A stretch of DNA of 64,000 bases from Sorangium cellulosum (GTDB lineage: Bacteria; Myxococcota_A; Polyangia; Polyangiales; Polyangiaceae), in contig NZ_CP012673.1 of NCBI RefSeq assembly GCF_002950945.1, forward strand, positions 5,765,001 through 5,829,000, in the 5' to 3' direction. How positions within the stretch are numbered: position 1 is the stretch's first letter; each line of letters begins with the position of its first letter. The position numbers and the translations under genes were made by a program. The notes beneath the pieces are model-generated. The model was not told the DNA's origin, did not search any database, and worked only from the letters and a program-made list of their open reading frames with translations. This document shows, one piece after another, positions 30,259-39,340 of the stretch.

Positions 30259-31410
30259 GCTCGAGGCGTTGCCGTTGCGGTCCCAGTGCAGCCGGACCCT
30301 CACGCGCCCGTCGCCGTCCGTCTCGATCTCGGCCCCCTGCGTCCCGACGACGGTCGCGGCCTGCGGCCCCGCGATGCGCGGCTTCGGCGTCCTGCACGGG
30401 GGCCGGAAGGCGACGCCGGCAGGGACACACTCGAAGGCGCAGCGGTACCCGTCCTTGCCGTCGAACCTCGCTGTGTGCTGGAGCCGGGTGACGAGGTACT
30501 CCGCGTTGAAGCTCTCCCTCGGGTGGTCCTCGAGGCGGAACCGCGCGCCGGGCGCGAGCCGCACGGCGTAGGCCTCGCCCTGTCCCACGGCGGCGGTCGC
30601 CTGGAGCGCGTCGAGGCGGACCTCCGCCGCGGGGCTGGCCGGGTACGCGAACACGGCGAGATCCGTGTGGCGCCCCCTCTCGGCCGCCCTGTCCACGACC
30701 GACGCGGGGTTCTCGAACGGCACGTCGCGCGTCGTGACCTTCCCCGGCCGGACGCGCTGCGCGAAGCGGAACGACTCGATGCCTTCTCCGGTGTGGAGCG
30801 CCCCCATCACCGGCCGATACCGGAGCTCCTCCGGGGAGATGGGCGAGTGGACCTGCGCCGAGTCGGAGATCATCAGGGTCGCGCCGGCGTCCGTGTGCTC
30901 GAAGTAATAGAAGATGCCTTCTTCCTCCATGAGGCGGCTGAGGAACGCCCAGTCCGATTCGCGGTACTGGACGCAGACGTCGCGCGCCTCGTAGCTCTGC
31001 TGGAGCACCATCTCGTAGCGCTGGACGCCGCCGAGCTCGAGCACGCGCTCGATGACCTCGGCCGTGGTGACGCCCTGGAAGATGCGGCAATCGTACCGCT
31101 GGTCCAGGAGCCAGACCTCCGGCACCAGGGTGGCGCGGTAGGCCGCGCGGTGCTCCGAGGTGTGGATCTGCTCGATCCGGCTGACGATGCCGTGGAGGTG
31201 GCGGGCGCCGGCGCCGTGGTCCAGCGTCAGCACGGCCGACTCGGCGACGAGCGCGTCGAGGTCGAGGCTCGTGTCGGCGCTCTCCACGGTGATGTCGAAG
31301 GCGTAGAGCTCCGACATGGCCTCCGCGCCTGCGAGCTCCCTCACCTCGAGCGAGGTCTTGAGTCCATCGATCGTGAGTCGTGCGCGGACGAGGGGTGGTG
31401 CCATGGCCAT
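30235..31410 (-). pseudogene. vgrG: VgrG, N-terminal base portion (truncated by insertion)
   Basis: This 391-aa frame matches the gp27/gp44-like base of VgrG: VRELAGAEAMSELYAFDITVES, HLHGIVSRIEQI, YRATLVPEVWLLDQRYDCRIFQGVTTAEVIERVL, CVQYRESDWAFLSRLMEEEGIFYYFEH and the OB-fold start GDGRVRVRLHWDRNGNASS. The family then expects CWVRVAQ within a few residues, but here the frame meets a stop (TGA at 30235) inside the inserted palindrome, and CWVHVAQ resumes at about 30096. The ATG at 31410 has a GAGG ribosome site. Without the spike the base could not pierce a target, so the gene is probably inactive unless the halves assemble after separate translation. Confidence 0.85.
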
Positions 31411-31597
31411 GGAGAACCTCGGCCATCAGAGCCGATGTCGCGCCGATGTGCAAACCCGGATGTCCTGCGCGTCGCCGGCGCCGGTGCCGCGCGAGCGTGC
31501 ATGCCCGGAGCTCCTGCCGGGCGAGCTGTGCTGTGCAGGTGCGATGTGCCCCTTGCCACCCGGCCCGGACGTACCCAGAGGATGCCTTGGACTGCAC

Positions 31598-32470
31598 ATG
31601 CCCGAAGGCGACACCCTCTTCCGAATCGCCGCCGCGCTCGGCCCTGCCCTGGAGGGCGCGCGAGTGCTCGCGCTGGAGCTGCCCCGGAGCGACCGTCGCG
31701 GCGATCGCCTCGTGGGCCGCCGCGTCGAGCGCGTGGAGGCGCGCGGCAAGAACCTCCTGATCTTCTTCGACGACGGCATCGTCCTCCACACACACCTGCG
31801 CATGAGCGGCGCCTGGCACCTCTACCGCGAGGGGGAGCGCTGGAAGCGCTCGGAGGCGTCGGCGTCGGTGATCCTCGCGGTCCCGGGTTACGTCGCCGTC
31901 TGCTTCCGCGCGCCGATCGTGCGCCTCTTGCGCGCGAGCTCCCTGCGCGGCGACGCGCTGCTCGGCAGCCTCGGCCCGGACCTGCTCGCCGACGGCTTCG
32001 ACCCGGCGGAGGCGCTCCGCCGCCTGCGCGCCCTCGACGAGGTCCCGCTCGGGGTCGCCATCATGGACCAGCGCGTCGTCGCCGGCATCGGCAATGTCTA
32101 CAAGAGCGAGCTCCTCTTCAGGAAACGTCTCGACCCCTTCGCCCCGGTCCGCGTGTACTCGGACGGGGAGCTCTCGGACATGATCGATCTCGGCCGTCGC
32201 CTCCTGCAAGCGAATGTCGAGCCGCGGGACGCCGCCGGGACCTATCGAGGTCCCACGGGACATTATCTCCACACGCGCACGACGCGCACCGGCTTCGACC
32301 GTGGACGGAGGCCGGTCAGCGTGTATGGCCGAGAGGGGCACGCCTGTTACGAGTGCGGCGCTGCGGTCCAGATGCGCCGGCAAGGGACGATGATGCGATC
32401 GACCTATTTCTGTCCACGTTGCCAGCCGCCGCGCGCCGCTCGGTCCGCAGCCGAGCCGCCGCCGGTTTGA
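31598..32470 (+). CDS. nei: Fpg/Nei family DNA glycosylase (endonuclease VIII-like)
   Basis: This 290-aa base-excision repair enzyme begins MPEGDTLFRIA; Pro2 becomes the N-terminal nucleophile and Glu3 is the second catalytic residue, which fixes the start at 31598 although the frame is open upstream. MPEGDT (rather than MPELPE) points to the Nei side of the family. Other features are the KNLLIFF strand with conserved Lys, HLRMSGAW, the helix-two-turn-helix DQRVVAGIGNVYKSELLF, and a C-terminal zinc finger CYECGAAVQ to FCPRC with its catalytic-loop Arg region. It excises oxidised pyrimidines or purines and nicks the strand. It sits next to, but is functionally unrelated to, the T6SS island. 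Confidence 0.9.
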   Translation: MPEGDTLFRIAAALGPALEGARVLALELPRSDRRGDRLVGRRVERVEARGKNLLIFFDDGIVLHTHLRMSGAWHLYREGERWKRSEASASVILAVPGYVAVCFRAPIVRLLRASSLRGDALLGSLGPDLLADGFDPAEALRRLRALDEVPLGVAIMDQRVVAGIGNVYKSELLFRKRLDPFAPVRVYSDGELSDMIDLGRRLLQANVEPRDAAGTYRGPTGHYLHTRTTRTGFDRGRRPVSVYGREGHACYECGAAVQMRRQGTMMRSTYFCPRCQPPRAARSAAEPPPV

Positions 32471-32513
32471 TTCCGGGGCAGCCGTGAGGTGGGGAGCGCG
32501 TATCATCGGCCTC

Positions 32514-33272
32514 ATGCGCCGCGCCCTGTTCCTTGCCCTTGCCGTCGCGTCCGGATGCAGCCACCCCCTGGATGAGCCCGTCCACCCCGACGCGGAGGCC
32601 GCGCCGGGCCCTCCGGCCGGTGCCTCCTCGACGCCGCCGGCGACCGCGCCCTCGTCGCCGCCGGCCGCCGGTGCGGCCGAGGTCGATCCTCGTTTCGTCC
32701 CGCTCATCGCCGCCGCGTTCCGCGATTACAGGCCCTGGGGTCGTGTCGACGACGAGATCCGCTGGGCGCCCTGGCTCTGCCGCTTGCCGCTCCCGGGCCG
32801 CGCCCGCATGAGCGCCGCCGAGGGAGGCGGCCATGCCCGCAAGCTCTACTCGGTGTTCGCCAGGCACCGCGATCGATATCCCTTCGTCCAGGGCCCCGCG
32901 CCCGTGCCTCAGCCCGTGGGCCAGGTCCTCGTCAAGGAGAGTTATCACCCCGAGCTGGTGGACAAGGGCGAGGTGCCCGATTTCCCTGGCCCCGGCGCTC
33001 CTCCGCCGGGGGATCCGCAGGGCCCTGTGGATTCATTCGACCCCTACCTGCGCGACGGCGATCGTGTCTACCGCGCGTCCCGCCTCGCCGGCGCCTACGT
33101 GGTGCTCAAGGTCGCGCCGGACACACCCGGCACCGACGCGGGCTGGGTTTACGGCACGGTCACGCCCGAGGGCGAGGTGACCTCTGCCGGCCGGGTCGCG
33201 TCGTGTATGGGCTGCCATGAGAGCGCCCGCCACGAGCGCGTCTTCGGCATCGCGCCGCCCGCGGCCCCCTGA
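32514..33272 (+). CDS. Lipoprotein with a CxxCH haem-c motif (cytochrome P460-like)
   Basis: This 252-aa lipoprotein has signal peptide MRRALFLALAVASGC (Cys15). An Ala/Pro/Ser-rich linker leads to a domain beginning VDPRFVPLIAAAFRDYRPWGRVDDEIRWAPWLC; later GHARKLYSVFARHRDRY, VGQVLVKESYHPELV, and near the end RVASCMGCHESARHERVFG, a single haem-c attachment site. The arrangement of a KES.. motif followed by CxxCH resembles the cytochrome P460/c'-beta group, but I hold that loosely. The ATG at 32514 gives a compact signal peptide; a GTG at 32484 would add ten residues. Same strand as the glycosylase, with a 43-bp gap. Confidence 0.72.
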   Translation: MRRALFLALAVASGCSHPLDEPVHPDAEAAPGPPAGASSTPPATAPSSPPAAGAAEVDPRFVPLIAAAFRDYRPWGRVDDEIRWAPWLCRLPLPGRARMSAAEGGGHARKLYSVFARHRDRYPFVQGPAPVPQPVGQVLVKESYHPELVDKGEVPDFPGPGAPPPGDPQGPVDSFDPYLRDGDRVYRASRLAGAYVVLKVAPDTPGTDAGWVYGTVTPEGEVTSAGRVASCMGCHESARHERVFGIAPPAAP

Positions 33273-33353
33273 CGGGCTCGGCGCGCCGCCGCGGCGTTCT
33301 GGTGCTTCCGCCTGCATCTTGGACTATCCTGGCGCCCGGAGCCCTGACGCCAC

Positions 33354-34327
33354 ATGGTAAACCTCGTCCGCCGTCCTGCGTCCCCTCTTGCTCACGCGAA
33401 GACGCTCCGGGACGTCGTGCGCAACTGCGACCCGGACGTGCCGCTTCCCAACGACGACCCGCGCTGGCAGGACTTCTCGCTGGCGCGCGGCGATCAGTCG
33501 ATGGCGGCCCTGGAGAAGGAGCTCTCGTGGCGGCCCCACGACCGGTTCGTCCACGCCACCTTCGTGAGCCACCGTGGGGCGGGCAAGAGCACCGAGATCC
33601 TCCGGCTCACCGAGCGGCTGAGCGAAGTGTACGAGCCGGTCTACCTCGAAGCGACCGTCGAGATGGATCCGTTCCGGATCGAGACGGAGGATCTGCTGCT
33701 CAACATGGCGCTGGCCGTCGAGCAGAAGATGCGCGCGCGGGGAACGCCGATGCCGGCGGAGCTGCTGGAGCGCGTGACCGGATGGTTCGATGAGGTCGTC
33801 CGCACGACGAAATGGGCGCAGAACTTCAACGCCGAGGCTGCGGCGGGGGTGGAGATCAAGGCGGAGCTGCCGTTCGTTCGGACCAAGGATACGACGCCTT
33901 CGACGGACATGGGCGGGATCTCATGGAGAAGGCGCTCTCCCTCCGGATGGATCTCGACACCGTGATCCCGGAGCGGGAGGCGCGCGATCGCCTGATCGCG
34001 GCGAGCGGTGGCGCCGTGCGGGAGCTGCTCGACCTCGTCAGCCAGGCCGCCTACATGGCGCGCGGCTCGGTGATCACCAGGGCCGACGTCGAGCGGGCGG
34101 TCGCGCTGCGCAGGCAGCGGATGCGCGATCTCATCAACGCGAACGGCTGGCTCGACGCGCTCGTGAAGCTCGCCCGGGACAAGCAGATCTTCCCTGACAA
34201 AGCGTGCATGGACGTGCTCTTCCACCGGCTCGCCTTCAAGTACAACGGCGATGGCTGGTACGACGTCCACCCGCTCGTCGCGGAGATCCCGGAGTTCGTG
34301 AATGCACGCCACGATATCCTCCGCTAG
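33354..34327 (+). pseudogene. P-loop ATPase gene with internal deletion and frameshift
   Basis: The 5' frame (33354-33965) encodes DPRWQDFSLARGDQSMAALEKEL and Walker A VSHRGAGKSTEILRLTERL (residues about 69-87), ending near KAELPFVRTKDTTP. A second frame, open from 33812 and coding-like from about 33920, encodes the ATPase C-terminal part: LMEKALSLRMDLDTVIP, DRLIAASGGAVRELLDLVSQAAYMARG, ITRADVERAVALRR, then a winged-helix-like tail to 34327. Between them the expected Walker B and sensor region (roughly 120-150 residues in relatives) is absent and the frame changes at about 33906-33925. The gene is therefore dead as an ATPase. It overlaps the start of the TPR gene by 26 bp, the usual pairing of this two-gene module. 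Confidence 0.75.
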
Positions 34328-35939
34328 CGCACCAAAGCATCCGAGCGCGCCGGGCATTGAAGAGGGGCGCGTGGAGCCCGGCGGCTTCGAGCGCATCCTT
34401 GGATCTGAACGTGGGGTGGCCTACGGGCGCTTCCTCGAGTGGTCCGTGGGAGAGGGTTTCGTGCTCGCCGTCGTGGAGCTCAGGCGACCCGCGCAGCGTG
34501 AGGCGCTCGCCAAAGCGACGAGCGCCGCGGTGGCGAAGCTGTGCACCGCGAGGTTAGATTCCCTTGGCGATCGATCGCTTCGTGCCCTCCTTGAGGAGGC
34601 GTGTCCGTCTCCAGAAGAGACCTCGGTGCTTATGCTCACGCACCTCGAGGAGTCGCAAGACGCCGCCAGGATCTGCGCCGAGCTCAACGTGCACCGGGAC
34701 GAGCTCGCGCGACGGTTCGCGCTGCCCTGGGTCTTGCTGGTGCATCCCGCGGCGGCGCTGGCACTGCAGCGCGATGCGCCAGACTTCTGCGATTTCGCCG
34801 GGCTCTGGCTCCCCGAGGAGCCGGGAGATGGAGCGGAGCCGCTGCTGGAGCAAGCCATCCGAGTTCTGGCGACGTCTGGCGTCTCGCCGCACCATCTCAG
34901 CCCGGACGCGACGCCGCCGACGGACCTGCTGTCGCTCGCGCGTGAGGCCGCTGCTCTCGGCCATGTTGACCAAGCAGCGGACTTGCTCGCGCAGTACGAC
35001 ATGAAGCATCCTGGCGAGCGCGCCCACGATGTTCGGCGTGTGTACATGGATGGCTTGCTGCTGCGGGTACGCGGTCGGTTCGCCGAGGCAATCGCGCGCT
35101 TTGACGAGGCGCTAGAGCTCTGCGAAATGAGCGGCGATCCACACATGAGGGGAGTGCTCCTCGACGAGATTGCTCAGGTCTATGTACTCCAAGGCGATCT
35201 CGCCGCCGCGCGCCACCTCGAACGAGACGCCCTGGAGCTCTTCGAGCAGTCAGGAGACCGGAGGCGCCGAGCGGCATCGTTGCACCAGCTTTCAGTCATT
35301 GAGGGGCGCTTGGGTCATGACGTGAAAGCGCGAGAGCTGGAAGAAAAATCATTACAGCTCAGTGAGGAGCTCGGGGATCAAGTAGGACGGACCATCTCGC
35401 TGCATCACCTGGCAGTGATCGAGGGCGACCACGCGAAAGCGCGAGAGCTGCTGCATGAGTTGCTCGTGAACAGCGACAAGCTCGGGGACCGGAATATACG
35501 ACTCGCATCGTTACGCAAGCTCGCGGCGCTCGCAACCAATGATGGCAACTACGCAGAAGCACGAGAACTGCTGCGCAAGTCGCTGGAGCTCAGCGAGGAG
35601 ATGGAGAGTGCAGTGTACCGATCCGTGGTGCTTCGCGACCTCGCCACCGTCGCATGTCTTGAGGGAAATTACGCAGAAGCGATGGCTGCGTCGCGTGAGT
35701 CGTTGAAGCTCAGCGAGGAATTCGGGATGAAGGACGACCAGGCGGCATTGCTATTGATGCTTGGTTTGCTGGAAGCCGACCAAGGGCAAATCGAGCGCAG
35801 CGTGGCGCTCGTGCGAGAAGGAGTTGACATCCTTGAAGAGCTTGACGCCGCGAATCTCGTTGAAGCGAAGGAGCTCCTGCACAGGCTGGAGAGCTTTTCG
35901 GTAGCGGACATGCCCAACGGGTCTCAGCAGCGCGGATAG
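34302..35939 (+). CDS. TPR protein, partner of the broken P-loop ATPase
   Basis: This 545-aa cytoplasmic protein has an N-terminal domain (residues 1-170) with FLEWSVGEGFVLAVVELRRPAQREAL, VLMLTHLEESQDAARICAELNVHRDELARRFALPWVLLVHPAAAL and APDFCDFAGLWLP, a pattern I associate with ATPase-plus-TPR gene pairs. From about 200 to 530 at least seven TPR-like units follow (for example GDPHMRGVLLDEIAQVYVLQGDLAAARHLERDALELFEQ and GNYAEARELLRKSLELSEE). Codons in the second half use A and T endings more often (GAAAAATCATTACAG), unlike neighbours, suggesting recent acquisition. The ATG overlaps the ATPase pseudogene. The module probably senses or scaffolds through its repeats, but its function is unknown. 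Confidence 0.72.
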   Translation: MHATISSASAPKHPSAPGIEEGRVEPGGFERILGSERGVAYGRFLEWSVGEGFVLAVVELRRPAQREALAKATSAAVAKLCTARLDSLGDRSLRALLEEACPSPEETSVLMLTHLEESQDAARICAELNVHRDELARRFALPWVLLVHPAAALALQRDAPDFCDFAGLWLPEEPGDGAEPLLEQAIRVLATSGVSPHHLSPDATPPTDLLSLAREAAALGHVDQAADLLAQYDMKHPGERAHDVRRVYMDGLLLRVRGRFAEAIARFDEALELCEMSGDPHMRGVLLDEIAQVYVLQGDLAAARHLERDALELFEQSGDRRRRAASLHQLSVIEGRLGHDVKARELEEKSLQLSEELGDQVGRTISLHHLAVIEGDHAKARELLHELLVNSDKLGDRNIRLASLRKLAALATNDGNYAEARELLRKSLELSEEMESAVYRSVVLRDLATVACLEGNYAEAMAASRESLKLSEEFGMKDDQAALLLMLGLLEADQGQIERSVALVREGVDILEELDAANLVEAKELLHRLESFSVADMPNGSQQRG

Positions 35940-36037
35940 CTACACCCGTCCTTTCTACTACTCGGCTGCGCGATGGCCTTCCGCGCGACGAGCACGCCGT
36001 CCGAGGGTCGGGCGGCTCGGAAAGGCCTTTCCCGCAC

Positions 36038-37159
36038 CTACCCGGATCTCCGCACCCCCGCGACGCTCGCCCGCAGCAGCGAGTTCGGCGCGTCCTCGCT
36101 CGCGTGCGCCTCCTCCTCGTGCTCCTTGCCCTCCTCCGGCGCGAGCTCCATGAGCCGCGCGATCCACGAGAGCCCCTCCACGTTCTCCACCGTGATCTTC
36201 GCCACCATCATGATCGGCACCGACAGGAGCGCCCCCGACGGCCCCCAGAGCCACCCCCAGAACAACATCCCGATCAGCACCGCGAGCGGCGACAGCCCCA
36301 GCGTCCGCCCGAGGACCCGCGGCTCCAGCACGTTGCCCACGAGCAGGTTGATCAGCAGGTACCCCAGCGCCACCACCGCCGCCGTGCCCGGCCCCTGGCT
36401 CGCCAGCGCCACCAGCACGGCCGGGATGGTCGCGATCGCCGCGCCGATGTTGGGGATGAAGTGCAGGACGAACAGGCTCGACGCCATCAGGAGCGCCAGG
36501 TCCACGTTCATCACCCGCAGCAGGACGTAGGCGAGCATGGCCACGAGCAGGCTCGTCAGCGTCTTCACCAGCAGGTACTTCTTGACCTCCCGCACGATGC
36601 GGTCGATCCGCGCGAGCCCGCCGGCAGGGTCCGACACGAGCCGCCGGATCTTCGCGCCGGCGCCCGAGATCTCGCAGAGCGCGAAGAACACGACCAGCAG
36701 CACCACGCCCAGGTTCGACGCCGCGCTGGCCACCGTCACCGCGGCCCCGCCGAGCAGCGGCACCAGCGACGCCGTGTGCAGCGTCTTCGACAGGAACTCC
36801 GGGTTCACCGGCAGCCCGCGCTCCGTGAGCGTCGCGGCGATCGCCACCGTCATCTCGGAGGCGCGCGCCAGGTAGGCCGGCACCTTCTCTTCCAGCTCCA
36901 CCCCGGCGATGGTGACCACGGCCCCCACGAACACCAGGATGCCCAGATCGACCACGAGCGCCGCCAGCGCGCCGATGGCCGGCGGGAGCCCCCGGCGGGT
37001 CACCCAGGTCGCGATCGGCGAGGAGATCGCCGCGAGCGCCGCGCCGAACAGCACCGGCACGAGGAACGGCTGGGCGTAACGCAGCCCCACGACGACCACC
37101 ACCGCTGCCGCGGCGACGATGATCATCTGCGCTCGACGAGATATCGTGAAGATCCCCAT
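36038..37159 (-). CDS. AI-2E family transporter (PerM-like membrane protein)
   Basis: This 373-aa polytopic inner-membrane protein has about eight hydrophobic segments: MIIVAAAAVVVVVGLRYA, VLFGAALAAISSPIATWV, ALVVDLGILVFVGAVVTIAGV, LGVVLLVVFFALCE, LLVAMLAYVLLRVMNVDLALLMASSLFVLHFIPNIGAAIATIPAVLVALA, VALGYLLINLLVGNVLEPRVLGRTLGLSPLAVLIGMLFWGWLWGPSGALLSVP. The run PNIGA, LEPRVLGR and WGWLWGPSGALLSVP is diagnostic of the family (named for AI-2 export; other members are ion antiporters). The charged tail EEGKEHEEEAHASED is cytoplasmic. The ATG at 37159 is preceded by an AGGAG-type site. Monocistronic. Confidence 0.88.
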   Translation of the reverse strand: MGIFTISRRAQMIIVAAAAVVVVVGLRYAQPFLVPVLFGAALAAISSPIATWVTRRGLPPAIGALAALVVDLGILVFVGAVVTIAGVELEEKVPAYLARASEMTVAIAATLTERGLPVNPEFLSKTLHTASLVPLLGGAAVTVASAASNLGVVLLVVFFALCEISGAGAKIRRLVSDPAGGLARIDRIVREVKKYLLVKTLTSLLVAMLAYVLLRVMNVDLALLMASSLFVLHFIPNIGAAIATIPAVLVALASQGPGTAAVVALGYLLINLLVGNVLEPRVLGRTLGLSPLAVLIGMLFWGWLWGPSGALLSVPIMMVAKITVENVEGLSWIARLMELAPEEGKEHEEEAHASEDAPNSLLRASVAGVRRSG

Positions 37160-37463
37160 GCCAACCTCGCTCCTGCCGGGTCCGCGCGTCAGAGCCGCTC
37201 GGGAGGGGCAGACTTCCGTAGTTTTCCGGTAATAAAGCAAGGGATGCGCCACGCTCCGTCCGGCTGGCCATCGCGGCGGGCGGCCTGGTCCACAGCGCGA
37301 CTTTCCCGCGCCATCTCGCGGTTTTCCCTCGGCCTGGCGGGCTCGCCGGGCCGGGTGGGGCGATCGCTGCTGTGCCCGTGGGGCCAACCTGCGCGCGTCG
37401 GTGCGATTTGCTACGCGCGGGCTTGTCAGGAGGGGGAGGGGGAGGGGTTCAGGGCGACCCGCC
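37160..37463. other. Intergenic region upstream of the AI-2E gene, no gene seen
   Basis: It contains an AT-richer patch at 37210-37240 (CCGGTAATAAAGCAAGG) that is the likely promoter region of the leftward AI-2E gene, and a G-rich run (GGAGGGGGAGGGGGAGGGG) at 37430-37447 that could form a quadruplex on the plus strand. Open frames crossing the region are arginine-rich and not convincing. Confidence 0.45.
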
Positions 37464-37506
37464 AAAAGCAACGTGGCGCAGCGCCTCAGGGACGCCGCGC
37501 CACGTT
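37464..37506 (-). terminator. Intrinsic terminator of the PNPOx-like gene
   Basis: On the minus strand AACGTGGCGC pairs perfectly with GCGCCACGTT across a 17-nt spacer that itself contains a small GC stem. The stem is followed within three bases by TTTT. It lies 42 bp after the stop of the leftward PNPOx-like gene, the right place for a factor-independent terminator. Confidence 0.65.
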
Positions 37507-37547
37507 TGCCGCGGCGCATCGGGCGATGTGTCGCGCCGTCCGCGCCG

Positions 37548-38078
37548 TCAGCGCGAGGAGGTCAGCCCGTTGGCGGTCTGTCCGGCGCTCAGCGGCACGG
37601 CGCCGTGCTGGGTGCTGTCGGCCTTGGGCGTCGTCCCGGTGACGTAGGCCTTGACCGCCTCGACCAGGAACCTGAGCCCCGCCGCGCCATGGTTGTCCCA
37701 GTACTCGCCCTCGCGCGGGCTCACGTGGATGAGCGCCAGGTGCGGGTCGTCCTTGCCCCGCGGGAAGAAGACCTTCGCCTCCTCCGACCAGAGCTCCTCG
37801 ATCTTCGCCCGGCTCCTCACGATCGACGCGCGGCCCGAGAGCGAGAGGTACCGGTGCTCCTCCTGGAGCGTCACGTTCACCTCGGGGTTCGACTCGATCT
37901 CGTCGACCTTGCCCGAGTCGATGCTCGTCATGAACCAGATGTCCCCCGTGGCGTCGTCGACCTTCATCAGGGCCATCGGGCGGGAGCGCAGCACTCCGTG
38001 GCTGGCCTGCGTGACGAGCATGGCATTCCGGAACTTCTTGAGGATCTCCATCAACTTTTCGCGTGACCCGGTCTCCAT
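37548..38078 (-). CDS. Pyridoxamine 5'-phosphate oxidase-like (general stress) protein
   Basis: This 176-aa protein has the split-barrel flavin/F420/haem-binding fold: LMEILKKFRNAMLVTQASHGVLRSRPMALM, GDIWFMTSIDSGKVDEI, VNVTLQEEHRYLSLSGRASIVRS, EELWSEEAKVFFPRGKDDPHLALIHVSPREGEYWDNHG. This matches the stand-alone 'general stress protein 26' group, which binds FMN or similar cofactors; a true PdxH would have extra C-terminal motifs not present here. The ATG at 38078 follows an AAGGAGGAG ribosome site, one of the best in the window, so it is probably well expressed. A terminator hairpin follows at 37464-37506. Not in an operon. Confidence 0.85.
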   Translation of the reverse strand: METGSREKLMEILKKFRNAMLVTQASHGVLRSRPMALMKVDDATGDIWFMTSIDSGKVDEIESNPEVNVTLQEEHRYLSLSGRASIVRSRAKIEELWSEEAKVFFPRGKDDPHLALIHVSPREGEYWDNHGAAGLRFLVEAVKAYVTGTTPKADSTQHGAVPLSAGQTANGLTSSR

Positions 38079-38335
38079 GTTCTCCTCCTTGCCATTGCGG
38101 TCGACGGCAGTTGCGAGATCCGGACCAGCGCCGGCAGGCGCCCTCGTCGGCGCGCAGGGCCGCGTGAAACAGGGCTTCTTTGCGCCGCACGATCGCGCTC
38201 GCGAGGCATTCCGCCACAACGCCGGCACAACTGGATGGTTTGCGGCCGGCCGGGTCGCGTGGTGTCGGCGCGCGACCCGCTGCGCCGGGAGGTGACGGAT
38301 CGACGCTTCCCTTGCGCCCGGCGGCGCGCCCGGCG

Positions 38336-39340
38336 CTACCTCGCGCGGGCGAGCGCGACGACCGCGATCACGAGCACGACGATCGCGAGCGCGCCGGCGA
38401 CCACCAGCGCCACCTTGCCCCACGCGATCGGCGCCGTCCCGGTGACACGGCGCGCGTCCTGGCCGTGCACCACGGCGCGGTAGCTCCGCCCGCTGTACCG
38501 GTACACGAGCACGTACGACGGCAGCGCCACGCGGCGCGTCTCCAGCGCCCGGAGGAGCACCGCCACGTGGACGTTGCGGAAGGTCGACCCGGGGATCACC
38601 CCCTGCTTCAGGGCCGCCTCCGCGCTCGCGGCGATCCGCTCGCTCACGATCTTCCGGGCCGCCGAGCGCTGCGCGTCGAACTGCTCCAGCACCGCGCCCG
38701 GCGGGCCGAGCTGCTGCTGAGCCCGGTGCGCCGCGGGGACCGCGTGGTCCAGCAGGAACGCGGGCGCGAGCTCCCGGGCCTCGTCGAGCGAGAGCCCGCG
38801 CGACGCGGACAGGAGCAGGCTGCGGAACGGCAGCTGCGCCTGGCCGGCGTGCGGGGCCCAGGCGCTGCGCCGGGCGCCCGCGTTCGAGTCCGCCGTCCAG
38901 CTCACGATCGCGTCCGCGTTGACGATCCAGCCCGCCCACCAGATCGGCTGCAGGCCCTCCACCGTCGCCGCGCGCGCGAGGTCCGACGGCCGGAAGAAGC
39001 CGAGCCCCGCCATCCATTGCCGCAGCGCCTGGTCGGCCTGCTCCGGGCTCACCACGAACGGCAGCAGCCAGTCCGCCTGGTCGATCGGGTCCACCGGCTG
39101 CTCCAGCCGCGTCACCGCGCCGCAGAAGCGGCACTTCGGCGCCTGCGCCTCGGCCGAGTAGGAGACCGCGGCGCCGCACTCCGTGCACCGCAGCACCTGC
39201 ACCGGCGGCGGCGCCGGCCCCCGGTCGAGCGGCGCCGCCAGCCCGCAGACGGCGCAGCGCAGGTCGCCCGCCTCCAGCGGGCCCTGGCAGCGGGCGCAGC
39301 AGCGCGGCGCCGCGACCGAGGTGGACGTGCCCAGGGTCAT
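38336..39340 (-). CDS. Tail-anchored zinc-ribbon membrane protein (second of a pair)
   Basis: This 334-aa protein starts with two zinc ribbons: CCARCQGPLEAGDLRCAVCG (residues 14-33) and RCTECGAAV to CRFCGAV. A conserved body follows (LPFVVSPEQADQALRQWMAGLGFFRPSDL, LQPIWWAGWIVNADAIVSWTAD, LPSYVLVYRYSGRSYRAVVHGQDARRVTGTAP) and a single C-terminal membrane helix (VALVVAGALAIVVLVIAVVALARAR). The phrase before the helix closely parallels the upstream neighbour (LYVPLWVLAIRHDP.. VLINGQTGAIHGKAPLSW), so the two are paralogues. ATGA overlap (39337-39340) couples their translation. The sensing or scaffold role is unknown; I recognise no enzyme motif. Confidence 0.72.
   Translation of the reverse strand: MTLGTSTSVAAPRCCARCQGPLEAGDLRCAVCGLAAPLDRGPAPPPVQVLRCTECGAAVSYSAEAQAPKCRFCGAVTRLEQPVDPIDQADWLLPFVVSPEQADQALRQWMAGLGFFRPSDLARAATVEGLQPIWWAGWIVNADAIVSWTADSNAGARRSAWAPHAGQAQLPFRSLLLSASRGLSLDEARELAPAFLLDHAVPAAHRAQQQLGPPGAVLEQFDAQRSAARKIVSERIAASAEAALKQGVIPGSTFRNVHVAVLLRALETRRVALPSYVLVYRYSGRSYRAVVHGQDARRVTGTAPIAWGKVALVVAGALAIVVLVIAVVALARAR

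Noticed and set aside
37430..37450. Functional G-quadruplex
   Set aside because: The G-runs are suggestive, but in such GC-rich DNA this is expected by chance and nothing nearby shows a regulatory link.
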